A stretch of DNA of 64,000 nucleotides from Blastobasis lacticolella (lineage: Eukaryota; Arthropoda; Insecta; Lepidoptera; Blastobasidae). Position numbers and translations under genes: made by a program. The notes under the pieces were generated by a model, which was given only the letters and a program-made list of their open reading frames with translations, was not told where the DNA came from and did no database searches. The number at the start of each line of letters is the position of its first letter. The first letter of the stretch is position 1. The DNA lies in assembly GCA_905147135.1 (NCBI GenBank), contig LR990044.1:16124122-16188121 (forward strand). The letters run 5' to 3'. Shown here in pieces: positions 1-11,992 of this stretch.

Positions 1-170
1 TTCGGTTGTGGTTGGCGAGGGATATGTTTATCTACAGACATAGGGCGGTCAGCGTGTCACTGTGTGTTTCCTTCCTACTTTCCTACCCCCCTCCTTTTTG
101 ACGATTGAAAGAGATATTTAATGTCCTAATCAATAAAGAAATTTTGATTTGATTGATTTGATTTGATTAC
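1..170 (+). repeat. 3' end of an RNase H-type non-LTR retrotransposon
   Basis: Nearly identical to 36144-36311, which follows RNase H-like coding remnants. It ends in AATAAAGAAATTTTGATTTG with a short (TTTGA)-type tail. Only the 3' UTR is present because the window starts here. Confidence 0.75.
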
Positions 171-599
171 CTTTTGTTACTGGAATATTGTTTCAATACA
201 TCACAAAAAGTGCATTCACCCTTTCTCCGGGTAGCAGTAATAAAAATATACCATCTATTGTTAGTTTCCCTGACTTTTCAGTAAGGTAAACGCGCCCGTT
301 CTCGACTGATACAAATAGCGGCTTAATCCGACGATTGAGCGTGAACTATGGAGGTCGTTATGTGGATCCAGCCGACGTAATAGTCCTTCTTTGTCGCTAA
401 TGTGCCATAAAAAGAATGCCATCCTCGCAGCAAATACGCTTACTGTCAATCGGGTTTAGCCAACAAATTGTTACCGTCGCGTTAACTTGTCGGCGGAAAT
501 GAAATATTATAGTTGTAACAGAAAAATTATGATGGACACCTGGGACAATGTATCTCTTTTCTTTTCTACATACCTCCGTAGATAACATCATGTCTTTTT
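171..599. other. No recognised feature
   Basis: Short overlapping open frames only; no family resemblance or splice structure seen. Confidence 0.5.
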
Positions 600-722
600 C
601 CACACAGCTGCCCATTTTCCAGCCTACGGAGACACTAGATCTTCTGTCTTGAAAACATTAGTCGCCTTGCACAACACCTACGAGTGTAAGGGGGTTGGTG
701 CTATTCTACTCTGCCGAACACA
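600..722 (-). repeat. Fragment of SINE-like family E
   Basis: Matches 7838-7960 (GCTGCCCATTTTCCAG, then ACATTAGTCGCCTTG and GTGTAAGGGG). It is an internal piece without the GATGAT tail. Confidence 0.7.
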
Positions 723-732
723 AAGTAGTAAA

Positions 733-930
733 TAGTTGCTTCCCGCCGTCTGTCCCTGTACATATTTTAAACTACGCAACGCGTTTTATAGCAGTTTTCA
801 ATAATAGATAGAGTGATTCAAGAGGAAGGTTTATAAGCACGATAAAAAATGGTAGGTAGATATATGTAGTATGTAAAGTAGGTCTATGTAGGGGTAGGAC
901 GTTACGAAATCGCGCCGGGTCCATTAGTTA
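733..930 (+). repeat. Dispersed repeat family D
   Basis: Begins CTTCCCGCCGTCTGTCC and ends near CGCGCCGGGTCCATTAGT. Related copies lie at 20405-20600 and 32356-32545, with an inverted one at 63752-64000. It is a non-coding repeat; its transposon class was not determined. Confidence 0.7.
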
Positions 931-1151
931 TTAATAGTGTAGTTTACTCTATTCCTAATAGTGAACAAATACAGGGTCCTTCACTCGAAGTGTTACCAAT
1001 TATAGATATGTTAATATCTTTGACGAGATTAGTATAAAATTCTGTCAGACTGCATTCGTGCAGCAAACGAATTCTTCGAGACAGATCTGCGGCCTTAGCC
1101 AAGAGGTTTCGTTAATCTACAATCGTTTGTGGTAGAAAAATGTATGGAATT

Positions 1152-1221
1152 TGACATAAGCTAACGTTATCTGACATAAGCAAACGTTATCTAACATAAG
1201 CAAACGTTATCTGACATAAGC
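1152..1221. repeat. 20-bp tandem repeat, 3.5 copies
   Basis: Unit TGACATAAGCAAACGTTATC at 1152, 1172, 1192 and a half unit at 1212, with one or two substitutions. The array is flanked by direct copies of TGTTTGTGGTAGAAA-like sequence on both sides. Confidence 0.9.
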
Positions 1222-1229
1222 TGTTTGTG

Positions 1230-3937
1230 GTAGAAATTCTTGGTACATAGACAATTCACGTACTTTCGGTGTACAAAGGAGGCGGATTGGCGGATGATCC
1301 TACCCAATCAGAGTCAATGTAGATGTTGGTAGAAATAGTCGAACTTCGACCTGTCAATTTTCTACCATACACGCATCACGCAATAGGAGCTGTCAAAGAT
1401 GGCTAGACCGGCTGGTATACCAAACTCTTTGGGACGGCGCCGCATATCACTCATGCGATGGACCGAGCAGATAAAATCTGCTGTAGGCGGACCCTTGAAT
1501 GAGTATACAAGAAACTCGGGTAACAACAAGAAGGCAGGAAATCGCAAAAGAGTGACATACACCAAAATAACATAGGGACCACGACCGCTCTATCAAGAGC
1601 GTATCGCCCAACAAGAAGAAGAAGGTACAATATTGTGAAGATTCAGCCGTCTTCTCATAAAAATTAACGGTTATAATATTATTAGTAGAATAACAACCGA
1701 ACTTGCGTACCGTTTTACTGACGTAACGCTGCAATTTAGAAAAATACTTACCTCATTACAGAAGTTACATCCCAATTTTGGCCGCTAATAAAAGTAAGTA
1801 AGCCTCTCGGGAAACCTTATGGCCCGCGCCAACAAAGGAACTAATCAGAAGTAACAGAGTCGAGGCTAACAAAACTCTCTGACATTCGCCAAAATTGAAC
1901 TTTGCAAACAAACTTGAAAGACGCAAATGAACCACCATTAGTTATTCATTCTCTCTTTTTTTATATCTGTAAGATAACAAAAATCACTCTCAGCTGAATC
2001 GATATGTTTTTAAATTCTTGGCGAAAAAGGGGGGGGGGGGGTATGGTGACGTGTGTATCTGTGGATTTGTGTGTCTGTCTGTGGCATCATAGCTCCCGAA
2101 CGGTTGGACTGTTTTGGACGGTTTCTCTATTTTCAGTTTCTTCTATTTCAGTTTAATCGAGATGATTTTTACCTATGCTTCATCAAACAAAATTGTTAAA
2201 TGTAGTTTAGAATATATTTGAGATTAAGTGAGCTTTGTCGGGAGATATCCAACTTTTTCTGTCGGTTAGGTCAATATAATCAATAATAGAACCTGATGGA
2301 ACCTGATAGAAAGCAGTAGCTGTCGCCCGTGACATCTAGGATTCCGAAAATGTAGTACCACAGAAGCGTTGCCACTTGGGTTGTCAACAACTTTCAAGAA
2401 TGTTTTTCAATTTTAAAAAGTGTCAAGAATATAGTAACCATGTACAAAATGTAGTTAGTATCCTTTATTTATTACTTTTAAGCAGATTTTTTTCAATTTG
2501 TATGTCCTAGTCGAAGAGTTTTTTGCTAATCTATCACTACATAATAAAGCGGTAAATTTTTAAATACCTACGTAGATAGGTACTTTTTGTTGAAGGAAAT
2601 CTTTTGATGCTATTATTATACTCGAAAAAGTGTTGATGTTGTATTGCTAAAATATAGTAAATTAGGCTGCTATACATTTTTCCAACGATATATAATCTCT
2701 TGACCAAAAATATAGTAGGATACTAAATTATACAGTAAATTTGGCAACCGTAGTTGCCACTGTGAGGACAAATTTACAATTTAAATGGTAATTACAGGCT
2801 TAGTGAAATGCACAATGCAGTCATTGTTGCTTGGTGTCTGAAATAGATAAGGCGGTAGTAGCCTACATACTCACCCAGGTGAGTCCTGAGGCTTCAGAGA
2901 GTCCCATCACCTGATACGTATGAATAGCTACTATTTCGCTTACTTATTATAAGCATCTAAAATTTAATCTAAGCTAATAGTGTGTACTTACAGCAAAATT
3001 GTGCACAAACTGTGTAAAGGCAACAGATTTTTGAAATCTGAAGCGTACATTTTTCATTTAAGAGTAAATTCTTAGATGAAACCATTGCTTAAAATATTTT
3101 CAATATACCAATATATACCAAAAAAATGTAGCACCAAATATAAGAACATACCTATCTTATATACCTACTAATTTCAGCGATTTGTTTCAAAATTATTCTA
3201 CGAAACAAGTCTGCTCATAATAATTCAATTATTACAAAGCTTTCCCCGCACAATAGTGGAACTCATTAGTGAACTTTTAACAAATTAACCGAACCAGATG
3301 AAGGGCTCGCTTCACACTCGCCTCCTTTCCTTGATTAAAACTCTGCATTTATTTCAATTAGGCTGAAAGCAAAACCTGAAATTAGGCCCGTTCTGTATAA
3401 TTAATGGTCGACAACGGTGCAAAAGTTTTTTTAAACACACCCCGGGGGCGAGCCAAGGTGTGGAATATTTAAATTATAATTTTCAGAGGTTACCTTTGAG
3501 ATGTGCGCTTTGTTTTGTGTTCAAATACTTTTTAATGAAATTTAAAATTGCAACAATATTGTGCTTTGTTTAAATTGAATCTAGTATGGTACTGTAACGA
3601 TCACTATGTACCATGAGCTCGTCACCGTACAATTTATTTATATATCATATGGTTGTTGTTGATGGACTTGGAAATGAATACGCATATCACACACAGAGCA
3701 GTGTGTGGTTAAAGTATAGTTTGCTTATCATGATTTCTTTTAACAAATGCTCTCAAATACTTAACCAAAACTTGGTTTTGTAATAAACTTAAATAATTTA
3801 TTTGACGATGAGAGAAATATTTTACTTCAAAAGCCCGTAATAAATTTATGATATTGATTGGTTGGACGACAGGCATAATATCGTGAATATCTTAAATGTT
3901 TGGCGTCAAGTATGGGACTCAAGAAAAATACTCACAA
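1230..3937. other. No gene recognised
   Basis: AT-rich sequence without coding or splice evidence. A 13-base G run occupies 2029-2041. Confidence 0.5.
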
Positions 3938-4597
3938 GTGATATAATAGCACGCTTAGTCCGAATCAACTGACAGTGGTAGAAAATATAAAATGTGGATA
4001 TGGCAATATCTATTGGATAATCTGTCCTTGTCAGTCATTGTCCATTATTATTTAGGCGATTCGCACACTGGAACGCAGCACCGTGCAGTTGTGCGTGACG
4101 TATGTTAGTGCGTGACATAAAGTTATTTGCGCGGTCATCGGTTTCTATGGAAACTACTCATAATCGAACACACTGAAAACGCATCAACGCGTATTCGTGC
4201 GGATCTGTCGTTTTTTTTCTTTGACACATTTGACACGGGCTGCGGGTCAGATAAGCTTTTGGCTCTGTACTTTCCACATAAAAAGGCGTCAAATAGGCCG
4301 CTGCTGTGAAGTGAGGTCTCCAGGATTGTCAAATAGGTATTCCGTTACTCAGTTCTCTAATTATTTTTCGCTTAAATAATATAATTTTATGAAAATATTA
4401 TAACAATTTGGAGAATTCCTAAATTTTAATATAAAAAAATATAAAAATTACACATATTTCCAAATTTCGCCAGAATGAATGCTACGCTCCAATGTGCCAA
4501 TCGCCTCAACAAAATTTTTCAAATCAGTCCAATTCTTTGTTATGACTTTTATGAATGACGTTCTATGACGGCTAAAAGACATGGCATTAGTTTCCAT

Positions 4598-5448
4598 CAT
4601 GGACTTACTACCCAAAGGGACTGCGCACTGCTTTGACTAAAACCGGGCAGAGCGAGAGTCACCATCGATAGTCCTTTGTCCCTTTCTAACAGTGTAAACA
4701 TAATGTTATTGGCATAACCACCGTCATTCTAAATTGACAAGTGTCATGTTTGGTGTTGCCATCATTGGAGAAATATATTTACCGTGAATTTGGTATTATT
4801 ATGGGGTAATCCGTACAATCCGAAAAGTAGTTGTCAAAATACCTTTTGATCTACTGAACGTTTCTCCGACAAACGTCGAGTCGACATAATTATCAACCTA
4901 CGACTTTTTGTTCCACAAAACAGATAAAAGAGTTCGGTAACGATTTATCCTACAACACTAGTTCCTAAAGAGAAGTGATAGTACTCGTCGATATCTACAT
5001 TTCGGGTGACAGCTGTCAAATTTAAAACTGTCATTCGAAATGTAGATCTCGATGAGTACTATTATATTACTCTAGGAACTAGTGTTCTAGCACCAATAGT
5101 TTAGGAGTTATTGCAGTTTTAAGTTTGACAGCTGTCATTCGAAATGTAGATCAACACGTACTATAATTTCTCTCTAGAATCTAGTATTTTAGGACCAATG
5201 GGTTCCGAGTAGTAGGGAATCCTTGGGCTGAACCCTGGTGAAAATATGACCTTCAGATTGCACCCGGTCCGACTCTGCCTGGCCCTGATCGGTAGGTCGG
5301 TGTCCGCCCTAATTAATAAAAGTAATTCGGAATTTACATCAACAATGGTGGCAACACTAGAAAGGGACACAGGACTATCGATGGTGACTCTCGCTCTGCC
5401 CGGTTTTAGTCAAAGCAGTGCGCAGTCCCTTTGGGTAGTAAGTCCATG
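4598..5448 (+). mobile_element. Element A: DNA transposon with 8-bp target-site duplication
   Basis: Terminal inverted repeats of about 100 bp begin CATGGACTTACTACCCAAAG and end with the complement at 5448. The flanking 8 bp are GTTTCCAT (4590-4597) and GTTGCCAT (5449-5456). The empty homologous site at 47.85 kb reads GTTGCCAT. No transposase frame is present. TIRs starting CA with 8-bp duplications suit hAT or P-type elements, but which is undecided. Confidence 0.85.
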
Positions 5449-5764
5449 GTTGCCATACAGAGATTTTTTTTTTTATAAAAAGCGATTTGGACTTAGCGTG
5501 GTCCATGGACTTACTACCCAAAGGGACTGCGCACTGCTTTGACTAAAACCGGGCAGAGCGAGAGTCACCATCGATAGTCCTGTGTCCCTTTCTAGTGTTG
5601 CCACCATTGTTGATGCAAATTCCGAATTACTTTTATTATTTTTTATTATTTTAGGCGCGGATACCGTCCTCAGGGCCAGGCAAAGCTGGACTGGGTGCAA
5701 TCTGAAGGTCATGTTTTCACCAGGGTCCAGCCTAAGCTTTCCCTGCTACTCGGAAAGTATTGGC

Positions 5765-6330
5765 CCTAGAACACTAGTTCCTAGAGTGAAATGATAGCAC
5801 TCCTCGAGATCATCATTTCGTATGACAGCTGTCAAAGTTAAATCTTTTATAATTCGGTACTCATTGGTCCTAAAACACTAGTTTCTAGAGAGAAATGATA
5901 GTACTTGTTAAGATCTACATTTCGAATGACAGCTGTCAAACTTTGAACTGAAATAACTCCTAAACTATTGGTGCTATAATACTCGTTCCTAAAGAAAAAT
6001 GAAAGTGTTCGTCTAGATCTACATTGCGCATGACAGCTCCCAAACTAAGAACTGTTGTAACTCGGACAGTTCTAAGTTTGACAGCTGTCATTCGAAATGT
6101 AGATCTCGACAAGTACTATCATTTCTCTACAGAAACGAGTGTTTTAGGACCAATGGGTTCCGAGTTACAAAAGATTTAACTTTGACAGCTGTCATACGAA
6201 ATGTAGATCTCGACGAGTACTATCATCTCTTTAGAAACTAGTGTTCTAGAAACAATGTGTTCCTAGTTATAACACATTTAAGATTGACAGCTGTCACCCG
6301 AAATGTAGATCTCAACAAGTACTATCATTT
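5765..6330. repeat. Irregular ~100-bp repeats with TGACAGCTGTCA palindromes
   Basis: Blocks containing AAATGTAGATCT, TACTATCATTT, CTAGTGTTTTAGGACCAATG and the palindrome TGACAGCTGTCA recur in both orientations. Similar blocks occur in element A (4960-5215). No coding capacity is seen. Confidence 0.8.
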
Positions 6331-7399
6331 ATTTGTGGACTATGAGAAAGCCTTCGATTCGATCGAAACTTGGGCGGTGCTCCAGTCTCTACAGCGGTGC
6401 CAAATTGACTATCGATATATCGAAGCATTGAAGTGTTTGTACAAAAACGCCACTATGTCAGTTCGTCTCCAGGACAAGACCACAGAACCTATTCGGCTGC
6501 AGCGAGGTGTTAGACAAGGTGATGTCATATCTCCGAAGTTGTTTACCGCTGCACTGGAGAATATCTTTAGGCTTCTGGACTGGGACGGACTTGGCATCAA
6601 TATTAACGGCGAGTACCTCACGTACCTCAGATTTGCTGACGATATCGTAGTCATGGCTGAAACTCTGGAAGACTTGGGCAAAATGCTCGATGACCTCTGT
6701 AGAGCCTCTCAACAAGTAGGTCTTAAAATGAACATGGACAAGACGAAAATTATGTCGAATGTCCATGTTGTGCCTACTCCAGTGACAGTTGGAGGCACTC
6801 CACTTGAAGTTGTTGACGACTATACATACCTAGGACAAATAGTCCGGCTAGGTAGGTCCAATTTCGAGAAAGAGGTCAATCGACGAATCCAACTCGGTTG
6901 GGCAGCGTTCGGGAAGCTACGCCACATATTTTCGTCCCAATTACCGCAGTGTCTCAAGACGAAGGTCTTTGACCAATGTGTGTTGCCAGTGATGACTTAC
7001 GGATCTGAAACGTGGCCACTCACTATGGGCCTTATAAGAAAGCTCACTGTTACCCAAAGGGCAATGGAAAGAGCTATGCTCGGAGTTTCTTTGCGCGATC
7101 GAGTCAGAAATGAGGAGATCAGCAAGCGAACCAAGGTCACCGACATAGCACTAAGGATTGCCAGACTGAAGTGGCAGTGGGCAGGGCACATAGCTCGAAG
7201 AACAGATGGCCGATGGGGCAGTAAAGTTCTCGAGTGGCGACCACGTACCGGTAGACGCAGCGTGGGTAGGCCTCCTACAAGGTGGACCGACGACCTGGTA
7301 AGGATCGCAGGTACCAGCTGGATGCGGAAAGCACAGGACCGGTCTTTGTGGACATCTCTGGGGGAGGCCTATGCCCAGCAGTGGGCGTCTTCTGGCTGA
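6331..7399 (+). CDS. RTE reverse transcriptase, C-terminal fragment
   Basis: The uninterrupted frame begins inside the reverse transcriptase domain at FVDYEKAFDS. RGVRQGDVISPKLF and the catalytic FADD (in LRFADDIVVM) follow, then a thumb/C-terminal region with KWQWAGHIARR and a terminal GEAYAQQW. The endonuclease domain and the front of the polymerase are missing, so it cannot be autonomous. The frame is open upstream into element B only by chance. No stop or frameshift interrupts it, which suggests a fairly young insertion. RTE assignment is from recognised motifs and the tail type. Confidence 0.9.
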
Positions 7400-7412
7400 T
7401 ATGATGATGATG
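6331..7412 (+). mobile_element. 5'-truncated RTE-type non-LTR retrotransposon
   Basis: Inserted inside element B with a perfect 10-bp target-site duplication ACTATCATTT (6321-6330 and 7413-7422). The 3' end is the short GATATGATGATGATG tail common to RTE elements. Confidence 0.9.
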
Positions 7413-7699
7413 ACTATCATTTCTCTCTTGCAACTAGTGTTGTAGGATAAATCGTTACCGAACTCTTTTATCTTTTTTGTGGAACAAAAAGTCGTATGTT
7501 AATAATTATGTCGAGTCGACGTTTATCGGAGAAACGTTCAGTAGATCAAAAGGTATTTTCATAACTACTTTTCGGATTGTACGGATTACCTCATAATAAT
7601 ACCAAATTCACGGTAAATATATTTCTCCAATAATGGCAACACCAAACATGACACTTGTCAATTTAGAATGACGGTGATTATGCCAATAACATTGTGTTT

Positions 7700-7964
7700 C
7701 ATCGTCACAGCCCATAACAGTCCACTGCAGGACTTCGGGCCTCTCCCACAAAAAGGGAGGTTATTGCCATAATCTCCACGCTTGGCAGGCGAGTTGGAGA
7801 TCGCAGTGTTATAATATAACAATGGAAAATGCTGCTGCCCATTTTCCAGTCTACGGAGGCGCTTAGATCTTTTGCCTCGAAAACATTAGTCGCCTTGTAC
7901 GACACCCACGAGTGTAAGGGGTTGGTGCTGTTCTACTTCGCCGGACACCACACGGCCGGACACC
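7700..7964 (-). mobile_element. SINE-like family E insertion with 11-bp TSD
   Basis: Flanked by perfect ACATTGTGTTT (7689-7699 and 7965-7975), inside element B. Elements A and B share the target sequence, so the insertion is clearly secondary. The sequence matches 51960-52252, which is the same element in opposite orientation with its GATGATGATG tail. Confidence 0.87.
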
Positions 7965-8095
7965 ACATTGTGTTTACACTGTTAGAAAGGGACAAAGGAC
8001 TATCGATGGTGACTCTCGCTCTGCCCGGTTTTAGTCAAAGCAGTGCGCAGTCCCTTTGGGTAGTAAGTCCATGGCGTGGTCCTACTATAGTGATG

Positions 8096-10529
8096 TTAAA
8101 TTCATACAAATACGTTCCAACGAAATATCGAAATAAATAATTGAATAAAAGCACACTTAAATATTAAACGAGTCTTGAATTTAATTTTAATCGACTTGTT
8201 TGATGACTCAAATGGATTTGCTTCATAGGAATTAAATATCTCTATACTCAGTCTGATGAAACATTACATCGAGTTTATAGTACCTAAAATGTCTTTATAT
8301 TGTTTACTTATAACTCCCTACATTATAAATTTTGGTCTAAAGAAATTACACATTGAATCCATTTGCTTACGTTTTTTTTGTTTGCGTTGTTTAAATTTAA
8401 TCGACTCGGTAAATAAATAAAACGTCGTATGCACACATCCCTACATCCCTAGCTGTTGTAACATTTAACTATTTTCGGTTTAACAGGAACATTTTGTAAA
8501 ATTTATGGATGTGCAAACGTTATAAGAGCAGTCGCTTTAGACCTCATAAACTTAGAAATATTTTATTTTTTGTTTGTTTGTAATATTGAATTGTGGGAAT
8601 ATTGACGATAACGATTTAAAGCAAGGTGGCCAGAGTAGTAGAAACGAGACAGTCAGCCCTTGGGTCGCGTCGCGTGAACATCATCGTATCCATTTCCGTA
8701 ACTAAGAAACCCCAGGCTTTTCCAAATTTCCTCGAAAAATTCATTACAACTCGCGTGTAGTTTGTTAAATTAATTAGTGCTTCATTATTTTGTGTTATAT
8801 TTCAGCTTTGTGTCGTTTCTTTCGTTCTTCATCTATTTCTTAATCTACGTAGTGTCAGTGATTTGGTTTGTTTTACATTTGTCTTTGTTTCTAAGTTTCG
8901 AAAGCATAAGTTACATTCTCATTACTTTTATGGTAGTTAAGAGTATTTATTAGGGCTCTTAGAGATTTCAACATAAGTGTGAAAGATGATTAAAACACAA
9001 TATTTTGAGGAAAATATTACCAAATTAAATATCATCAGTACTCACCCTCACTGAATAAAAAACTATAAAACTAACCTGGGACACAGTTTCGGATGTGACA
9101 TCGAATACACTCTAAGAGAATGAGTCCGGCACGAATCCCGACTTGGTCTTCGATGGCCTAGGCGCTCTAACTAAGTCTACGCCTAGGTTTGCCGCCGAAT
9201 TCTGGTACGATTTTGGCCCATGTCCGTTTAATACCCTTTGTGCTTTTAAAGCTTTAATGACATTTTTCTACGGACATGAATCTTGAGTTTGGATCGAAAC
9301 CTGGCCCGAGTCGTTATCGTCCCTCACACTAGGCACAAAACTTACATACGCGAAGTAAATAAAATTTAAATAATAGTCGCTCCTTTGACTCGTGAGTCGA
9401 TAGGTAGGGCCATAATAATGCCTGACGAGATGATCGGAATATGTGTGACGGTTTGAGCGAAGTAGACAATAGGTCACTGGTTCGTTTGATGTCGAAGGCT
9501 TTGCTGGTTGGCTGAGATATGAGGTGTGATATGAGTCTCAGTTCCTTATCGATTAGGTAGGTTTTCCGAGACCTAATGGCCTCTATTCTATATTATTTAA
9601 GTAAGGATAACGTTAGGGTTTCGCAATCATAGGGTTAGAGTGGCCACAGAAGAAAGAAGAATCCGTTGCCGTTTCGAGTGCTGTCAAAGCTAAGTCGCAT
9701 GTTTACTTTATACTTTGTTTGATTTTTTGTACGGATTTTATAAATTATTTGACTATTTCGATTTGCGTGGATTACATTTATATCATCTTATTTACGCGGA
9801 TTTATGTTTCATTCGTTTCATTTTTTAAGGATTTTGATATTTGACTTTACTTTTATTTATGTGAACTAAATTTTATTCATTTGCGAATATCTTTCGGATA
9901 TTCGTGCGGTTGAATTACAGAGAATTTCTATAAAATTTACATATTCCTTGTGACGTTTTCAAAATGTGTACACAACGTAATGGGTCTGAAAATTTTAATC
10001 AATAACCAGACGATTACTTGCTTACGGCCAAATCACAAATGTTATGTCTACTCCTTATAGGTAGATACTCGTATGTGTGTATTTATACAGACAGATAGAT
10101 ATTAGGGTGACTGAGAAGTTACAGTACGCTGGTCAAGCTTTTCAGTGGAGACGAATATGATAATAAATAATTTATTGTAGTTCAAAAGGTTGAGCTAGGT
10201 TGATAGTAGAATGCCAAAGAAGGCTTCATAAATTTAATGTACACTTAGTGAATTAATAAATAGTCCGTCCAACTATAATATTTTAAATGTGAAATATAAT
10301 ATAGTGTTTGTATGTAATAGTAGGTATACTTTTTATTTTCACTTTTTAAGCGTAAATTCTTAGAAGTAATCATTACTAAAACTTTTTTCCCTAAATATAT
10401 TTATATGATTTTAACCAATTTTGCCCCAAATATTAGAACATACCTCGCTTACATACTAATTTCAACATTTAAAATGCGAAAGATTGTACGTAAGTATATT
10501 TGTTACCTCTTCACGTAACTCGGACTTTG
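8096..10529. other. No gene recognised
   Basis: AT-rich. The stretch 8640-8720 is locally CpG-richer but gives no open frame or convincing splice site. Confidence 0.45.
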
Positions 10530-10970
10530 TTCTAGTCTCTTCAGAGGGACAGGGCGAGCTGTGTCGGGGCCGTTGCTCTTTTCAGCGGTTTGCAAAGTCG
10601 TCCGCAAATATGGACGCGTCACTGGGTTAGACAATGTGGTGTCCATATGCTTTTCTTCACGCCTCTGGTCAGCCGAGCCCGTGTAACGCGAGTTCGGTGG
10701 GTTCCGCCTGAAACCGCCAGTGGCGCACGGCTTTTACATACATACATAAAGCTCGCGCCTCTATCCAACAGGTGGGGACCGCCACTTTGCTCTGTCCTGA
10801 CACAACTCCCTAGCCCCGCATATATCCACAACTCTTTCCATACATCTCCTTTTATTCGCACGGCTTTTCTCTTCTCAAAACGGGTAAACGGATTTGGATG
10901 AGAGGTAGGTTGTCACATTTGTACCCCCCTCTCCCCCTCCCCTCTCTCCTATTTACCTCCACTAGCTCTA
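10530..10970. other. GC-rich segment of unknown origin
   Basis: A sharply bounded GC-rich stretch in AT-rich surroundings, ending in a pyrimidine tract (CCCCCCTCTCCCCCTCCC) near 10924. It has overlapping short frames on both strands but none resembling a known protein. It could be a retroelement UTR or a SINE. Confidence 0.35.
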
Positions 10971-11225
10971 TAATTATCTATTATTATTTAATTATGCATA
11001 CATTATAATTCTATCTATCTTGCAGTTAATGGTTGGGTATTATGTTCCGCTTTGATCATTAGAAGGTATGGAGGCTTTGCATTTGATGGATAAGGAAGCC
11101 GGTTCAAATCTATGCATGAGGCAAATCGGTTTAATCTTCACGGTGACAATGTAAATACGGTTCTGAAATAGCAGCATTACAATGATATAGCAGTTTAGAT
11201 TTGAATACTTTCGTAAATACCTACT

Positions 11226-11296
11226 GGGGAAGAGATCACATTATTTTCCCAGCAGTGGGCTAGCGGCTGATATGATGATGATGATGATGATGATAT
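11226..11296 (+). repeat. RTE 3' end with (GAT)n tail
   Basis: CCCAGCAGTGGGCTAGCGGC followed by GATATGATGATGATGATG, matching the end of the RTE copy at 7370-7412. Confidence 0.8.
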
Positions 11297-11992
11297 AATG
11301 TGGTTTCTGCTTACCCCTACGGAAAAAGGCATGACAGTGTATGTATGTATAACAGGTTTATCTAATATAATACGTTTAAGATTATCTAATAAGCTTTTAT
11401 TTATCTTACAATGTTTATATTGGCTTCATACAATTGGTTAAAATTTTGCATGCCTAATTTTACCCACTTCTAGGCGTTAAAATTGGGCTGATGTTACTTG
11501 GATCTCAATGCATTAATATGGTACCATTGAGTTGGTCTGATGATGGAGTCAGAAGGTGATGACAGAAACTAATAAACGCAACAAGATAATCCCATCATGT
11601 TTGGGCTCTTTTTAAAGGTCTTGATGGGTACTACAGCGCTGATGTAGGCAAACACTCTGATGCTCATATTCAATGTCTGAGGATGGAGCCCGAAGGTGCC
11701 ATAGTAGGTCCTAAATTCCACATGACAAACCCATCGAGTTCGAGCTCGTTTGATTTGTCTTGGTAGGTAGGTACTCTGACTAATCGAAGATGGTATCCAG
11801 TTACAATAGAATGCATTTAAAAGCTTGTAAGCTTGTAATCTAAAAAAGAATTAGGAACTTAATTGATTTTTATCCCATATTTCGATGACGTTGCACGCCC
11901 CGTTCACTAGTAGACTGGTTCCGCTACAAGTGACACGTTCGATAACGCGAATGAGCAGTTTTCCAATAGGTATTTAAAGCATTACTAACCAC

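Larger units (their letters stand above)
5504..8073 (-). mobile_element. Element B: inverted second copy of the element A family
   Basis: Same terminal inverted repeats as A, with perfect 8-bp duplications GCGTGGTC at 5496-5503 and 8074-8081. B is broadly the reverse complement of A: its left arm mirrors A's right arm and its right arm mirrors A's left arm. It is enlarged by internal ~100-bp repeats, an RTE insertion and a SINE-like insertion. Confidence 0.87.
3938..8093 (+). mobile_element. Element C: small inverted-repeat transposon hosting two insertions
   Basis: The ends read GTGATATAATAGCACGCTTA on the left and, reversed from the right, CACTATAGTAGGACCACG. The sequence resembles 47508-47924, which is uninterrupted (shared blocks TGTCCTTGTCAGTC and TATGACTTTTATGAATGACG). 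Here the body is split by elements A and B; 55 bp of C survive between them (5449-5503) and about 20 bp after B. Non-coding; superfamily not assigned. Confidence 0.7.

Noticed and set aside
5246..5794. Mirror-image open frames on both strands (similar protein from 5246-5542 + and 5473-5712 -)
   Set aside because: They arise because A and B are inverted copies of one non-coding transposon; no protein family is recognisable.
11226..11296. GAT microsatellite as an independent repeat
   Set aside because: It is the tail of an RTE 3' end, as at 7400 and 36900.
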